The notes: generated by a model not told the origin, from the letters alone. DNA of 64,000 nucleotides from Solirubrobacteraceae bacterium (GCA_029263125.1 JAJCYD010000029.1:1-64000); one strand, 5' to 3'. Positions 49,076-58,418 are shown, numbered from the stretch's first letter. Program-made: numbers and translations.

Positions 49076-50113
49076 ATGCATGCACCAAACGATCAGGACG
49101 CACTTGGCGCGAAGTCGCCCACCAACGGTCCAGGCAAGCGCCGACTGGCGCTCGGGCGGGCGCCTCGGACCCGCTCAGTCGTGCTTGCAACGGGCATGCT
49201 CGTGATTGGCGTGTCGCCGTTCGCCATCGCTGCCACTGGTGATGCTCTGCGCGAAGGCAAGCGCAATGGCACAACGCGCGCGGAAACCGAGATCATCGGA
49301 AACCTCAAGTCCTCAACCGGCACGAAGGGGGGCTACGTCACTCGACAGTCCAACCTCTCGACCAGCGGAGGCGGCGCGATCTACGGCTGCCGCTCCCAGG
49401 CCGGCGGTTCAGCCGCGAAGCCCACACCCCAGAACCCGTGCGTTCGTGCCAACAACCTTTCCAAGGGCCTCGCGTTTGAGTTCAACGCATCAAACGGCGA
49501 CATCGTCGGTGCCTTCACCGCCGGTGCGGGCGGCGACACCAAGAAGCCGTTCGTCACGAACGCGACTGGCATCGCGACCGGCCTGAACGCCGACCGTCTT
49601 GACGGTGCACACCTCTCCGAGATCCTTACGGCAACGACGGCGATCGCGCAGAAGGCTGCCACCGACGCGGCCAACTCGGCCAAGGACCGTTGGATCACAG
49701 TCCGCGAGAACGATGCTGGAGACGGCGCCGAGATCGTGGCGCAGACCGGTGGCTTCAAGCTCGTCAACTGCTACTCGGCGAACGACAACTGCTACATCGA
49801 CGCCGGTAGCGACGTGACCAAGAACGCCCTCTGGGCAGAGGTGCTGACCGAGAACACCACAGGCGGCACGGGCCCCGCCGCTGCGAGCAACCCCGGGACC
49901 GACGGTCTCAACGCGCTGGCGGCATCCACCTCCGTGGCGCCGTGCTTCCTGGAACTCGTCAAGTGCGGCCCGCCGAACACCGACACCGACAACAACGGCA
50001 CCAATGGCGTCTTCGTTGTCGCTCCGCGGAACTCTGAGGACGGTGCAGCGCCCGCCAAGGGGGATTACTACACCTTCACCGCGTTCGTCTCAGCAGCCCA
50101 AGCCGCTAGCTGA
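49076..50113 (+). CDS. Secreted protein of unknown function, 345 aa
   Basis: A long positively charged N-terminus (residues 1-33) precedes a hydrophobic stretch, V-V-L-A-T-G-M-L-V-I-G-V-S-P-F-A-I-A-A, with probable cleavage after A-I-A-A. The mature part is Gly/Ser/Asn-rich and has a repeated N-A-T-G-I-A-T-G-L-N-A-D-R-L-D-G segment. This resembles the head-neck repeats of phage-tail-like or actinobacterial secreted proteins, with paired cysteines (N-C-Y-S-A-N-D-N-C-Y). The start has an excellent Shine-Dalgarno, AGGAGG. A strong terminator follows. Function unknown. Confidence 0.8.
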   Translation: MHAPNDQDALGAKSPTNGPGKRRLALGRAPRTRSVVLATGMLVIGVSPFAIAATGDALREGKRNGTTRAETEIIGNLKSSTGTKGGYVTRQSNLSTSGGGAIYGCRSQAGGSAAKPTPQNPCVRANNLSKGLAFEFNASNGDIVGAFTAGAGGDTKKPFVTNATGIATGLNADRLDGAHLSEILTATTAIAQKAATDAANSAKDRWITVRENDAGDGAEIVAQTGGFKLVNCYSANDNCYIDAGSDVTKNALWAEVLTENTTGGTGPAAASNPGTDGLNALAASTSVAPCFLELVKCGPPNTDTDNNGTNGVFVVAPRNSEDGAAPAKGDYYTFTAFVSAAQAAS

Positions 50114-50160
50114 GCTGACCCTCAACGCGCGGCTCGCGTCGCGCGCACCAATCAGACCAG

Positions 50161-50195
50161 CGAGGGGCGTCGACTATCGGCGCCCCTCGTTGCGT
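50161..50195 (+). terminator. Intrinsic terminator-like hairpin after the secreted-protein gene
   Basis: CGAGGGGCG (50161-50169) and CGCCCCTCG (50181-50189) form a perfect 9-bp stem with an 11-nt loop, followed by TTGCGTTCT. The T-tract is weak on the plus strand and there is none on the minus side. Confidence 0.6.
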
Positions 50196-50255
50196 TCTGC
50201 GGTATCCACACACCGCCAACGAAAATCGGAAATCCCAACTCTCACCCATTGCCGC

Positions 50256-51836
50256 TCACCGTACGCGAAGCTTCTTCGACGATCCGCGATAGCTCAGGTA
50301 GCGGTAGCCGCGTTCCCCCGGTACCCACACCCGAATCTGCAGCTGCACACCCGGTCGCCGTACCGGCAAGCGATAGGTCCCGGAGAAGCGTCCGCGACGG
50401 TCGGTGCGCTTCTTCGCAAAGGTTGCCCACGCAAAGCCGCGCGTACGTCCCTGGACTCTGACCTGCTTGCCCTTCGTCGGTAATGGGCGTGCCAGGACCC
50501 GGCCGCTGTATCGCACGGTTCTTCCTCGCAGAGAGACGCGCAGCGCTGCTCTGGCCCGCACCCGAACCTTCAGCTTCGGCGAAGTCGCCGCAACCCGGCT
50601 CCCTCCCTTCGCCCGGTACACGAAGCGCATCGTCCGAGTCGGTCCCCGCATCCTGCGACGATAGGTGAAGGTCCCGTTCGCTCGAGTCTTGACCGTCCCA
50701 ACACGCCGTTCCTTCCGACCGCTGCGCTGCAAGACCTCGATGCGTGCGTGTGCAGGGCCTGATGTCGAGCCAGCGACGGTCAAACGCCCACGCACCGTGA
50801 CCTTCCGGCCGAATGGCACGATCAGACTCGCGCGTTTCGAGCGCACGAAACGGGCTTCGAGCTTGGCGGTCGGGTCAGTCGGTTGGGCGTCTCCGACGTC
50901 CGCCGAAGGCGACTCGACATTCTGTACATTGATCAGTTGCACCTGGAACGCCCGCTGATTGCCGGCAGCATCGGTCGTCCGCAGGATCAGCGGATGTGTG
51001 CCATCCGAGACCCTACGAGTATCGACCGCCAACGCACCTTCATCCGCGGGCGGACATGGTCTGAGTTGCGAGTAGGAGCAGCTTGCACTCAGACTCTTTG
51101 TGGCGATCACGACATCGCCGACCAACGCCTCGATCGTTGCGATGCCCGACTCGGCGTCGGACACCTTGTACTCGACGGTGCGCACGCCGGACACGGGTGA
51201 CGGCACCAACAATGTGCCGCCTGTCACGACGCTCTGTGGCTTGCCGTCCTCCGTGAGTGTGATCTCGGCACCGCGGACCTCCAACGGTATCTCATCGGCG
51301 GGGGAGCAGGGCAGGTTCGGCGGCTTCAGCGGGATCTTGAGGCAACGCAGGAACACCGTCACTCGACTGATGTCATCGGGCAGCTGAAGATCCAGTGGTT
51401 CGTCGAGCGTGCTGGCACCGGGTCGGTAGTAGTCACCGGAAGGACCATACATCTCGTAGTCGTCTGTCCCCGCCGCTGCTAATGCATGCAATTCTGAACC
51501 AGTCGAGGTGCTCTGCAAGCGCGCGACGAGCCAGAGCCGGATCCTTTGGAACTGCAAGCCGTCAGGTTCGGCGATTACCATCGAGGCTCGGGAATTGACG
51601 TCCATCGACCGCGCACCCGGGAGCGTCAGTCCGAACCCGCCGCCTGATGCACAATTGTCAACTGCCGCGACATTGGCAACAAGCGAGAACGTCCACGGGG
51701 TGATGGGCGCGGTCGCGTACCCCGGGACGTTGCAGTTGCGGATCACATACTGGCCTGCGTGGGCTTGGTCCTGAACGAGCAGACTCGCGGCGAGCGCGAC
51801 GAACGTGATGGTGACGGTGCAGCGGAAGCGATTCAT
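50256..51836 (-). CDS. Large secreted beta-rich protein, 526 aa, with fibronectin-like C-terminal repeats
   Basis: A signal peptide (hydrophobic residues 9-24, cleavage near A-H-A-G) is followed by an N-terminal domain of about 200 residues. That domain contains several Cys pairs and a central segment, V-E-Y-K-V-S-D-A-E-S-G-I-A, with a T-D-A-A-G-N motif, like the Ig-like domains of bacterial surface proteins. The C-terminal 190 residues are very basic and beta-rich (R-V-R-G-R-L-T-V-A-G, then R-A-N-G-T-F-T-Y-R-R-R-M), repeated in part. I associate such architectures with secreted proteins of Solirubrobacterales. A TTG six codons upstream is a possible alternative start. Confidence 0.82.
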   Translation of the reverse strand: MNRFRCTVTITFVALAASLLVQDQAHAGQYVIRNCNVPGYATAPITPWTFSLVANVAAVDNCASGGGFGLTLPGARSMDVNSRASMVIAEPDGLQFQRIRLWLVARLQSTSTGSELHALAAAGTDDYEMYGPSGDYYRPGASTLDEPLDLQLPDDISRVTVFLRCLKIPLKPPNLPCSPADEIPLEVRGAEITLTEDGKPQSVVTGGTLLVPSPVSGVRTVEYKVSDAESGIATIEALVGDVVIATKSLSASCSYSQLRPCPPADEGALAVDTRRVSDGTHPLILRTTDAAGNQRAFQVQLINVQNVESPSADVGDAQPTDPTAKLEARFVRSKRASLIVPFGRKVTVRGRLTVAGSTSGPAHARIEVLQRSGRKERRVGTVKTRANGTFTYRRRMRGPTRTMRFVYRAKGGSRVAATSPKLKVRVRARAALRVSLRGRTVRYSGRVLARPLPTKGKQVRVQGRTRGFAWATFAKKRTDRRGRFSGTYRLPVRRPGVQLQIRVWVPGERGYRYLSYRGSSKKLRVR

Positions 51837-52113
51837 GCTGCTGCGTTGTCCCAACGAGACGTTTGCGGCACCCCACGCCAGTCGGCATGTGGATCACCTG
51901 CTGCGCGTGACGGCGTCGGGATGATCCTTTCATCCCACCGACCCCATCCAGCGGCCTTGGTGCCCGGATGTCTCGCATGCGTCCCCATGGCGGATCGCCC
52001 CCCAGTTTCAGAATGGCCCCTTCCATCCGTAGGGGACCCTAGGCAAGAGTTCGCCCCCGGTAAACCTGAAAAGATCGCAAATAGCGCGAGAAAGTTGGCA
52101 TTCTGCGCAAGCG

Positions 52114-52632
52114 CTATGGAGCAGGCACCCCGCGCTCGCGCCGCGGCACCAGGACAAGGCGCTTGAATTCGGCCACGAGCACGCCATCCTGGTTGAGAAC
52201 GCGGGTGTGCACTCGCACGGTCCCACGGTCGAGCTTGGTCTTGGATTCGCGTTTCTCAAGAACCTCGGTCTCGCAGAACAGGGTGTCGCCGTGGAAGACC
52301 GGCGCCGGGTGCTTGAGCTCTTCGGTCTGCAGGTTGGCGATCGCCTTGCCGCTGATGTCCGAGACGCTCATGCCGAGCGCCAGCGAGTAGACCATCGGCC
52401 CCACGACGACATTGCGGCCCTGCTGAGATGCCGCCGCGTAGACGTCGTTGACGTGCAGCGGATGGTGGTTCATCGTCAGCAGGCAGAAGATGTGATCCTC
52501 GCTCTCGGTCACGGTCTTCGCCGGCCAGTGCTTGTAGATGGCGCCGATCTCGAACTCCTCGAGATAGCGGCCGTACGGGTGGGCGCCAGAAGCCTCGCGC
52601 TCTGCTTGGTCGGTCGTGAAGTCGTCGCTCAT
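52114..52632 (-). CDS. MaoC-type hydratase, candidate mesaconyl-CoA hydratase
   Basis: The 172-aa hot-dog-fold protein has the MaoC core: F-E-I-G-A-I-Y-K-H-W-P-A-K-T-V-T-E-S, then the catalytic-type M-N-H-H-P-L-H-V-N-D segment, and F-H-G-D-T-L. The stretch with K-A-I-A-N-L is also present. From memory, this matches MaoC proteins found in the ccr/ecm clusters of Streptomyces. The likely reaction is hydration of mesaconyl-CoA to beta-methylmalyl-CoA, the step before Mcl. The functional assignment is inferred, as the hydratase of the pathway in some bacteria is a longer, two-domain protein. Confidence 0.87.
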   Translation of the reverse strand: MSDDFTTDQAEREASGAHPYGRYLEEFEIGAIYKHWPAKTVTESEDHIFCLLTMNHHPLHVNDVYAAASQQGRNVVVGPMVYSLALGMSVSDISGKAIANLQTEELKHPAPVFHGDTLFCETEVLEKRESKTKLDRGTVRVHTRVLNQDGVLVAEFKRLVLVPRRERGVPAP

Positions 52633-52688
52633 CCGGGTGATCTCCTCGAGTTGGAAAGCGCCGCGATCATGACGGACGCGATGGCTGG

Positions 52689-53159
52689 TCAGCTGTCAGG
52701 CGGTGATCGGTGGTCGAGCTCGCGCAGCCGGACGCGCAGCTTGCCCTGCCGCGAGCGAAGCTCGCGCTCGAGCTCGTCGAGCTTCTCGCGCCGCCGGCGC
52801 AGCAATGCCAACTGGCCGGCGATGTGCGTGCCGGCTTCTTCGAGGATCTGCCTGCGACGCTGCGCCGACGGGTCGCCCTCGTGCCATTCGGCACGCAGCG
52901 CCCCCCGCGCCTCCTCGGCGGTGACGACGTCGCGCAGCTCGTCGAGCGACAGCCCCAGCAGGTCCTTCAGGCGCAGCAGCTCCAGCACCCGTTCGACGTC
53001 CGCCTCGTCATAGAGGCGGTGCTGACCGGCGTCGCGCTCGGTCGCGACGGGAAGCAACCCGAGCTCCTCGTAGTAGCGGATCGTGCGCGGCGTCGTACCC
53101 GTACGCTTGGCGAGCTGGCCGATGCGCAGTTCGCCGGTGCCTGCATGAGCGGTGCTCAC
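52689..53159 (-). CDS. MerR family transcriptional regulator
   Basis: The N-terminal winged helix is typical: L-R-I-G-Q-L-A-K-R-T-G-T-T-P-R-T-I-R-Y-Y-E-E, then G-L-L-P and Q-H-R-L-Y-D-E. A long coiled coil follows (about residues 90-150) for dimerisation, with no metal-binding Cys. It probably senses a drug or small molecule. The start GTG 53159 overlaps the stop of the MFS gene (GTGA). The dyad in front of that operon at 54668-54688 is the likely operator, giving autoregulation. Confidence 0.92.
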   Translation of the reverse strand: MSTAHAGTGELRIGQLAKRTGTTPRTIRYYEELGLLPVATERDAGQHRLYDEADVERVLELLRLKDLLGLSLDELRDVVTAEEARGALRAEWHEGDPSAQRRRQILEEAGTHIAGQLALLRRRREKLDELERELRSRQGKLRVRLRELDHRSPPDS

Positions 53160-54667
53160 GCCGCGCCTCGCGATGGCGTGAGATCGGCCCGTCGCTCCGC
53201 GGTCATGTGCGCAGGTCGCATGACGCACACGATCGCGCCTACGACGGACGTCAGCGCCAGCGCCCACAGCGCCGTGTGCATGTTGTGGATGAACGGCGCC
53301 AGGCGAGCGTCCGACAGCCCTGCCGCCAGTCCCGAGAAGATCTGCAGCAGCACGTCGCGCGGCACGGCATTGGTGATGACGGCGAGCACGAAGGCGATCG
53401 ACAGCACGGCGCCTGTGTTCTGCAGCATCATCCGCGCGCCCGCCGCGATGCCGCGGCGGTGTGGTGCCACGGCCCCCATCATCGCGGCGGTGTTGGGCGA
53501 GTTGAACATGCCAGAGCCGATCCCGACGATCGTCAGCCACAGCATCCCCTGCCAGTAGGGCGTGTGCACGTCGAGCGTCGTCATCAGCGCCAGGCCGGCG
53601 GCGCTGACGAGCATCCCGCCCGCTGACAGCATGCGCGAACCATGCCGGTCGGCCCACAGCCCCGCGAGCGGCGACGCGACGAGCATCCCGATCGCGAGCG
53701 GCGCGAGCTTGATGCCGGCCGTGATGGGGTCGTCGCCCTGCGCGCCCTGGTAGTAGAAGACGAAGACGAACATCAGGGCAAAGCGCGAAAGCCCGTTGAT
53801 GAGCGCCGCACCGGAGGCGGTCGCGAACAGCCGGTCGCGGAAGATCGCGAGGTCGAGCATCGGGGCACGGCTACGCGCCTCGATCGCCACGAACGCGGGC
53901 AGCAGGACGGCGGCGACGACGAGGGAGACGATCACGATCGGGTCGTTCCAGCTCGTGACGGCGCCCCGCGAGATGCCGAGCACGAGACCGGTCAGGCCGA
54001 GCACGAACGCCAGTGTTCCGGGCACATCCAGCTCGCGGACGCTGTCGGGCTTGGCAAGCTCGCGGAGAACCAGCGCCCCCCAGGCAGCGCCGATCAGGCC
54101 GAACGGCACGTTGAACCAGAACACCCACGGCCAGGAGATCGAGACGAGCGCTCCGCCAAGCACCGGCCCCAGAACCAGGCCCACGGCGGCGACCATCGTG
54201 TTCGTGCCCATCGCAACCCCGAGCTGCTCGCGCGGGAAGGCGTCGGTCACGAGCGCCGCGGCGTTGGCGAACAGAAACGCGCCACCGATGCCCTGCAGGA
54301 TGCGCCAGAGGATCAGCTGCGTCGTGTCCGCGGCGAAGCCCGCGCCAAGCGACGCGAATGCGAAGACGACGAAGCCGGCGATGTAGGCGCGCTTTCTCCC
54401 GAAGACGTCCGACAGGCGCCCGGCGGTCAGCACGAGGACCGTCGAGGCGATCATGTAGGCGAGGATCACCCACACGAGTTCGAGCACCCCCGCATGCAGG
54501 CTGCGCTCGAGGTCGGGCAGGGCGATGATCAGCGTGCCGGAGTTGATCGTCGCCATCAGCATCCCGAGGCTCGTGCAGGACAGCGCCCACCACTTGTAGT
54601 TGCGGTGGTCGCCCTGGACGCCCAGGCGGCGCGATCGTGTGGGGGACTGTCCGTGATGAGTTGCCAT
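53156..54667 (-). CDS. MFS efflux transporter, DHA2 (14-TM) family
   Basis: This 503-aa protein has the DHA2 features: an opening [16 protein letters not shown], motif A as [12 protein letters not shown], and a motif C-like [10 protein letters not shown]. About fourteen hydrophobic helices follow. It exports a toxic or hydrophobic compound using the proton gradient. It shares an operon with the MerR gene that overlaps its 3' end. A palindromic operator lies immediately before the start. The start is ATG 54667. Confidence 0.92.
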   Translation of the reverse strand: MATHHGQSPTRSRRLGVQGDHRNYKWWALSCTSLGMLMATINSGTLIIALPDLERSLHAGVLELVWVILAYMIASTVLVLTAGRLSDVFGRKRAYIAGFVVFAFASLGAGFAADTTQLILWRILQGIGGAFLFANAAALVTDAFPREQLGVAMGTNTMVAAVGLVLGPVLGGALVSISWPWVFWFNVPFGLIGAAWGALVLRELAKPDSVRELDVPGTLAFVLGLTGLVLGISRGAVTSWNDPIVIVSLVVAAVLLPAFVAIEARSRAPMLDLAIFRDRLFATASGAALINGLSRFALMFVFVFYYQGAQGDDPITAGIKLAPLAIGMLVASPLAGLWADRHGSRMLSAGGMLVSAAGLALMTTLDVHTPYWQGMLWLTIVGIGSGMFNSPNTAAMMGAVAPHRRGIAAGARMMLQNTGAVLSIAFVLAVITNAVPRDVLLQIFSGLAAGLSDARLAPFIHNMHTALWALALTSVVGAIVCVMRPAHMTAERRADLTPSRGAA

Positions 54668-54688
54668 CTTACGTGCACGTCACGTTAG
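54668..54688. promoter_or_regulatory. MerR-type operator dyad before the MFS-merR operon
   Basis: CTTACGTG-cacgt-CACGTTAG is an inverted repeat with 7 of 8 matching arm positions. It abuts the MFS start codon. MerR regulators bind dyads of this size between promoter elements, and the merR gene is in the operon. Confidence 0.6.
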
Positions 54689-54795
54689 CAACGTGCCGAT
54701 GCACCATCGAGCGCCTTCGCGCCTGTCCCGTGCGAACACTCGATAGGTTCAGCGCAGCCAGCCGCGTTGGCCCCCGACCCCTGGAGGCGTCCCTC

Positions 54796-55854
54796 TTGCG
54801 CAATCCCCGTGCCTTTCTCAAGCCGCTCGCGATGGGCGCGCCCGACCCACTGCCCGAGATCCCGGTCACGCCGTCGCGGATGATCCATTTCCTGGACTTC
54901 TCCAACGAGAAGATGGTCGCCAAGGCGCCCGACATCGCGCGCAAGGTCGACATCCTGCTCGGCAATCTCGAGGACGCCGTTCCCGTCGAGCGCAAGCTCG
55001 CCGCCCGTGAGGGGCTCATCAAGGTCGGCCGGGAGATGGACCTCGGCGACACCGCGCTGTGGGTTCGCGTCAACTCGCTGGAGTCGCCCTGGGTGCTCGA
55101 CGACCTCACCCAGCTCGTCGCGGAGATCGGCCACAAGCTGTCGGTCATCATGGTGCCGAAGGTCGAGGGACCGTGGGACATCCACTACGTCGACCGCCTG
55201 CTCGCCCAGCTCGAAGCCAAGGCGGGCCTCGAGCAGCCGATCATGGTCCACGCGCTGCTGGAGACCGCGCTGGGCGTCAACAACATCGACGAGATCGCGA
55301 CCGCCAGCCCGCGCATGCAGGGCATGAGCCTCGGCCCCGCGGACCTCGCCGCCAGCCGCCGCATGAAGACGACCCGCGTCGGCGGCGGGCACCCCGGCTA
55401 CCGCGTCATCTCCGATCCCGACCCGTCGGCGCAGGATGGCGCGCCGCGCGAGTCCGCCCAGCAGGACCCCTGGCACTTCACGCTCGGGCGCATGGTCGAC
55501 GCCTGCACCGGCGCCGGCCTGCTGCCCTTCTACGGCCCGTTCGGCGACATCAAGGACGTTGCCGGCTGCGAGGCGCAGTTCCGTGCGGCGTTCATCATGG
55601 GCTGCGTCGGCACATGGTCGCTGCATCCGGTGCAGATCGACATCGCCAAGCGCGTGTTCAGCCCCGATCCCGACGAGGTCAGGTTCGCCAAGAAGGTCAT
55701 CGAGGCGATCCCCGACGGGCGCGGTGTGCACATGATCGACGGCAAGATGCAGGACGACGCGACGTGGAAGCAGTGCCGCGTGATGGTCGACCTCGCCGAG
55801 ATGCTCGCGCGTAAGGACCCCGAGCTGGCTGAGGCCTACGAGATGGGATCCTGA
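54796..55854 (+). CDS. mcl: L-malyl-CoA/beta-methylmalyl-CoA lyase (HpcH/CitE family)
   Basis: The 352-aa TIM-barrel enzyme shows the CitE-family signature: [13 protein letters not shown], then [10 protein letters not shown] with the metal-binding Glu/Asp region. [10 protein letters not shown] and M-S-L-G-P-A-D-L-A follow. It cleaves beta-methylmalyl-CoA to glyoxylate and propionyl-CoA, and condenses or cleaves malyl-CoA. The TTG start is favoured by GGAGG at 8-nt spacing. A pair of acyl-CoA ligase subunits follows 163 bp downstream. Confidence 0.9.
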   Translation: MRNPRAFLKPLAMGAPDPLPEIPVTPSRMIHFLDFSNEKMVAKAPDIARKVDILLGNLEDAVPVERKLAAREGLIKVGREMDLGDTALWVRVNSLESPWVLDDLTQLVAEIGHKLSVIMVPKVEGPWDIHYVDRLLAQLEAKAGLEQPIMVHALLETALGVNNIDEIATASPRMQGMSLGPADLAASRRMKTTRVGGGHPGYRVISDPDPSAQDGAPRESAQQDPWHFTLGRMVDACTGAGLLPFYGPFGDIKDVAGCEAQFRAAFIMGCVGTWSLHPVQIDIAKRVFSPDPDEVRFAKKVIEAIPDGRGVHMIDGKMQDDATWKQCRVMVDLAEMLARKDPELAEAYEMGS

Positions 55855-56017
55855 TCGCCTGGTCTGTGCTGTGTCAGGCCCGTATCTGGACGATCTGGAG
55901 CTCGACCGCTCGACTGACCCGCCGCGCGACGTGTCGCTGGAGGATTGAGACCGGCGTCACGGTGCTCAACCCGTGGGAGCCGCCGCCGGCGTAGGCGTGC
56001 GGGTAGGGTCCCGCCCT

Positions 56018-57238
56018 ATGCGTTTCTTCGAGTACGAGGCCCGCGAGATCGTCAAGCGATCCGGGATCCCGGTCACCGACTTCGGCTTCACGACCGACGC
56101 CGCGGAGGCACGGACGATCGCCGAGCGGATCGGCGGCAGCACCGTCATCAAGTCCCAGGTGCTGACCGGCGGGCGCATGAAGGCCGGCGGCGTGAAGTTC
56201 GCCGACACGCCCGAGGAGGCCCAAGCCCACGCCGCGGACATCCTCGAGCTCGAGATCAACGGCCAGATGCCGCGCGGCGTGCTCGTCGATCCGAAGGCCG
56301 ACGTCAAGCAGGAGTACTACGCGGGCGTCGTCTGGGACGGCACCGCCAAGAAGCCCGTGATCCTCTTCTCCGACATGGGCGGCATCGACATCGAGGACGT
56401 CGCGCGCGAGCACCCCGCCCACGTCGGCCGCGTGCACCTGTCAAACATCCTGCCGCTCAGCGACTACCAGGCCAAGGAGTGCATCGCGCAGACCGGTGTA
56501 ACCGGCAAGGCGCTGCAGCGCCTGACCCCGATCGTGCGCAAGCTCGCGCAGCTGTTCGTCGACAACGACATGGTGCTCGCCGAGATCAACCCGCTCGCAG
56601 AGATGCACGACGGCTCGTTCATCGCGCTGGACGCCCACATGGACATGGAGTCCGAGGCCCGCGGGCGCCACAAGCAGCTGCTCAAGGACCTGGGCGTCGG
56701 CGACGACGAGACGCGCATGGCGCGCGAGCCGACGGAGTTCGAGCTCGCCGGCGAGGCGGTCGACAACGCCAGCCACCGCGGCGTGGCGGGCAACGTCACG
56801 GAGTTCGACGGCAACATCGGCCTCGTCATCGGCGCCGGCGGCGGCTCGCTGACGCTCTTCGACGCCGTCCGCGCACACGGCGGCAAGCCCGCCAACTACT
56901 GCGAGATCGGCGGCAACCCGTCCGTCGAGAAGGCGTGCGGCCTGGCCAAGCTCGTCCTCCAGAAGCCCGGCGTCGACAAGATCGCGGTGATGATGTCGAT
57001 CGTCTCCAACACGCGCGTGGACATCGTCGCGCGCGGCGTCATCAAGGCCTGCCTGGAGCTCGACATGGATCCCGCCGAGAAGATCGCGATCTTCCGGATC
57101 CCCGGCGCCTGGGAGGAAGAGGGCTTCAAGATCCTCGAGAAGTACGGCATCGAGTACGCCGACCGGTCAGTCTCGATGCACGAGGCCGCGCGGCGCGCCG
57201 TGGCGAAGATCGCCGGCCCGGAGGCCGTGACGACATGA
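56018..57238 (+). CDS. NDP-forming acyl-CoA ligase, beta subunit (SucC-like; candidate malate-CoA ligase)
   Basis: The N-terminal ATP-grasp domain begins F-E-Y-E-A-R-E-I-V-K-R-S-G-I-P-V and continues V-I-K-S-Q-V-L-T-G-G-R-M-K-A-G-G-V, the standard SucC nucleotide loop. M-V-L-A-E-I-N-P-L and a C-terminal domain with A-N-Y-C-E-I-G-G-N-P-S follow. It activates a dicarboxylate with CoA and ATP or GTP, or works in reverse. The sequence is divergent from housekeeping SucC. The position behind mcl suggests malate as substrate (Mtk-type), but succinate is equally possible. Stop overlaps the alpha gene (ATGA). Confidence 0.85.
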   Translation: MRFFEYEAREIVKRSGIPVTDFGFTTDAAEARTIAERIGGSTVIKSQVLTGGRMKAGGVKFADTPEEAQAHAADILELEINGQMPRGVLVDPKADVKQEYYAGVVWDGTAKKPVILFSDMGGIDIEDVAREHPAHVGRVHLSNILPLSDYQAKECIAQTGVTGKALQRLTPIVRKLAQLFVDNDMVLAEINPLAEMHDGSFIALDAHMDMESEARGRHKQLLKDLGVGDDETRMAREPTEFELAGEAVDNASHRGVAGNVTEFDGNIGLVIGAGGGSLTLFDAVRAHGGKPANYCEIGGNPSVEKACGLAKLVLQKPGVDKIAVMMSIVSNTRVDIVARGVIKACLELDMDPAEKIAIFRIPGAWEEEGFKILEKYGIEYADRSVSMHEAARRAVAKIAGPEAVTT

Positions 57239-58158
57239 GCATCCTCGTCGACGCCGACACGACGTTCATCGTCCAGGGCATCACGGGCCGCGAGGCCATC
57301 AACCTCACGCGCGAGTGCCTGGACTACGGCAGCGGCGCGAAGATCGTCGGCGGTGTCACGCCCGGGCGCAAGGGCCGCAACGTGCATGGCGTGCCGGTCC
57401 ACGACACGATCGCCGACTGCGTCGAGGCCCACGGCAAGCCGATCGACGGCTCGGTCGTCACGGTCCCCCCCGCCTTCACCAAGGACGCGGTCTTCGAGGC
57501 GATCGAGAACGACATCAAGCTCATCGTCGTCGTCACCGAGCGCATCCCGCGCCGCGACGTCGCGCAGATGGTTGAGCTCGCCGCACTGCGCGGCGCGCGC
57601 ATCATCGGCCCAAATTGCCTGGGCATCATCGTTCCCGACGTCATCAAGATGGGCGGCATCGGTGGGCCGGCGCGCAACGCTGCCCAGGCCTACACGCCCG
57701 GGCCGATCGGCGTCATCAGCCGCTCGGGCGGCATGACGACGGAGATGTCCTCGACGCTGTCGGCAGCCGGCCTCGGCCAGTCGACCGCGATCTCGATCGG
57801 CGGCGACGCCATCATCGGGTCGACCTACGCCGAGCTCATGCCGCTCTTCGATGCCGACGAGCAGACCGAGGGCATCGTGATCTACACCGAGCCCGGCGGT
57901 CGCATGGAGGCCGAGCTGGCAGCCTGGGTGACCGAGACCGGCTGCCGCATGCCGATCGTCGCGTTCATGGCCGGGCGCTTCATGGACGAGATGCCGGGCA
58001 TGAGCTTCGGCCACGCCGGCACGATCGTCGAAGGCAAGGAAGACACCGCGACCGAGAAGATCGCCCGCCTGGCCGATGCCGGCATCACCGTCGCGGAGGA
58101 GATCTCCGAGATCCCGGAGCTCATGCAGTCCAAGCTGCAAGCGGGGAGCACGGCATGA
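57235..58158 (+). CDS. NDP-forming acyl-CoA ligase, alpha subunit (SucD-like)
   Basis: This 307-aa subunit starts with the CoA-binding Rossmann part, F-I-V-Q-G-I-T-G-R-E-A, then V-G-G-V-T-P-G-R-K-G. R-I-I-G-P-N-C-L-G-I-I and the active-site phosphohistidine in S-F-G-H-A-G-T-I-V-E-G follow. Key residues are present, so the ligase should be active. It forms a complex with the beta subunit encoded just before it. Compared with the classical SucD the segment before the His is shifted in composition (R-F-M-D-E-M-P-G-M), which supports a substrate other than succinate. The stop overlaps the next gene. Confidence 0.86.
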   Translation: MSILVDADTTFIVQGITGREAINLTRECLDYGSGAKIVGGVTPGRKGRNVHGVPVHDTIADCVEAHGKPIDGSVVTVPPAFTKDAVFEAIENDIKLIVVVTERIPRRDVAQMVELAALRGARIIGPNCLGIIVPDVIKMGGIGGPARNAAQAYTPGPIGVISRSGGMTTEMSSTLSAAGLGQSTAISIGGDAIIGSTYAELMPLFDADEQTEGIVIYTEPGGRMEAELAAWVTETGCRMPIVAFMAGRFMDEMPGMSFGHAGTIVEGKEDTATEKIARLADAGITVAEEISEIPELMQSKLQAGSTA

Positions 58159-58418
58159 GACGTGATGCGATCTTCATCGGGATCGAGGTCGACCAGGGAG
58201 CGCTCGACGAGCACAGCGAGCTGCCCGCGCACCTCACGCAGGTCTGCCCGGTCGACATCTACCGGGAAACCGAGGGCGCGCTCGAGATCGTCGCCGAGAA
58301 CATCGACGAGTGCGTGCTGTGCGGGCTGTGCCTGGACACCGAGCATCTCGGCGTTGCCGTCGGCGCCGTGAAGGTCATCAAGCTCTACGACGACTGCGCG
58401 GTGCTCGGCGCCGAGTAG
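58155..58418 (+). CDS. Tiny ferredoxin-like protein with a single possible [4Fe-4S] site, 87 aa
   Basis: The protein has exactly four cysteines in the arrangement C-P (in T-Q-V-C-P-V-D-I-Y) followed about 25 residues later by C-V-L-C-G-L-C. In two-cluster ferredoxins, and in FixX-like proteins, these are the ligands of one cluster; the other C-x-x-C-x-x-C and its partner are missing. A single cluster is therefore possible. The sequence Y-R-E-T-E-G-A-L-E-I lies between. It starts in a 4-bp overlap with the alpha subunit, so it is part of the ligase operon. The role is unknown; electron transfer or structural Fe-S binding is guessed. Confidence 0.75.
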   Translation: MRRDAIFIGIEVDQGALDEHSELPAHLTQVCPVDIYRETEGALEIVAENIDECVLCGLCLDTEHLGVAVGAVKVIKLYDDCAVLGAE

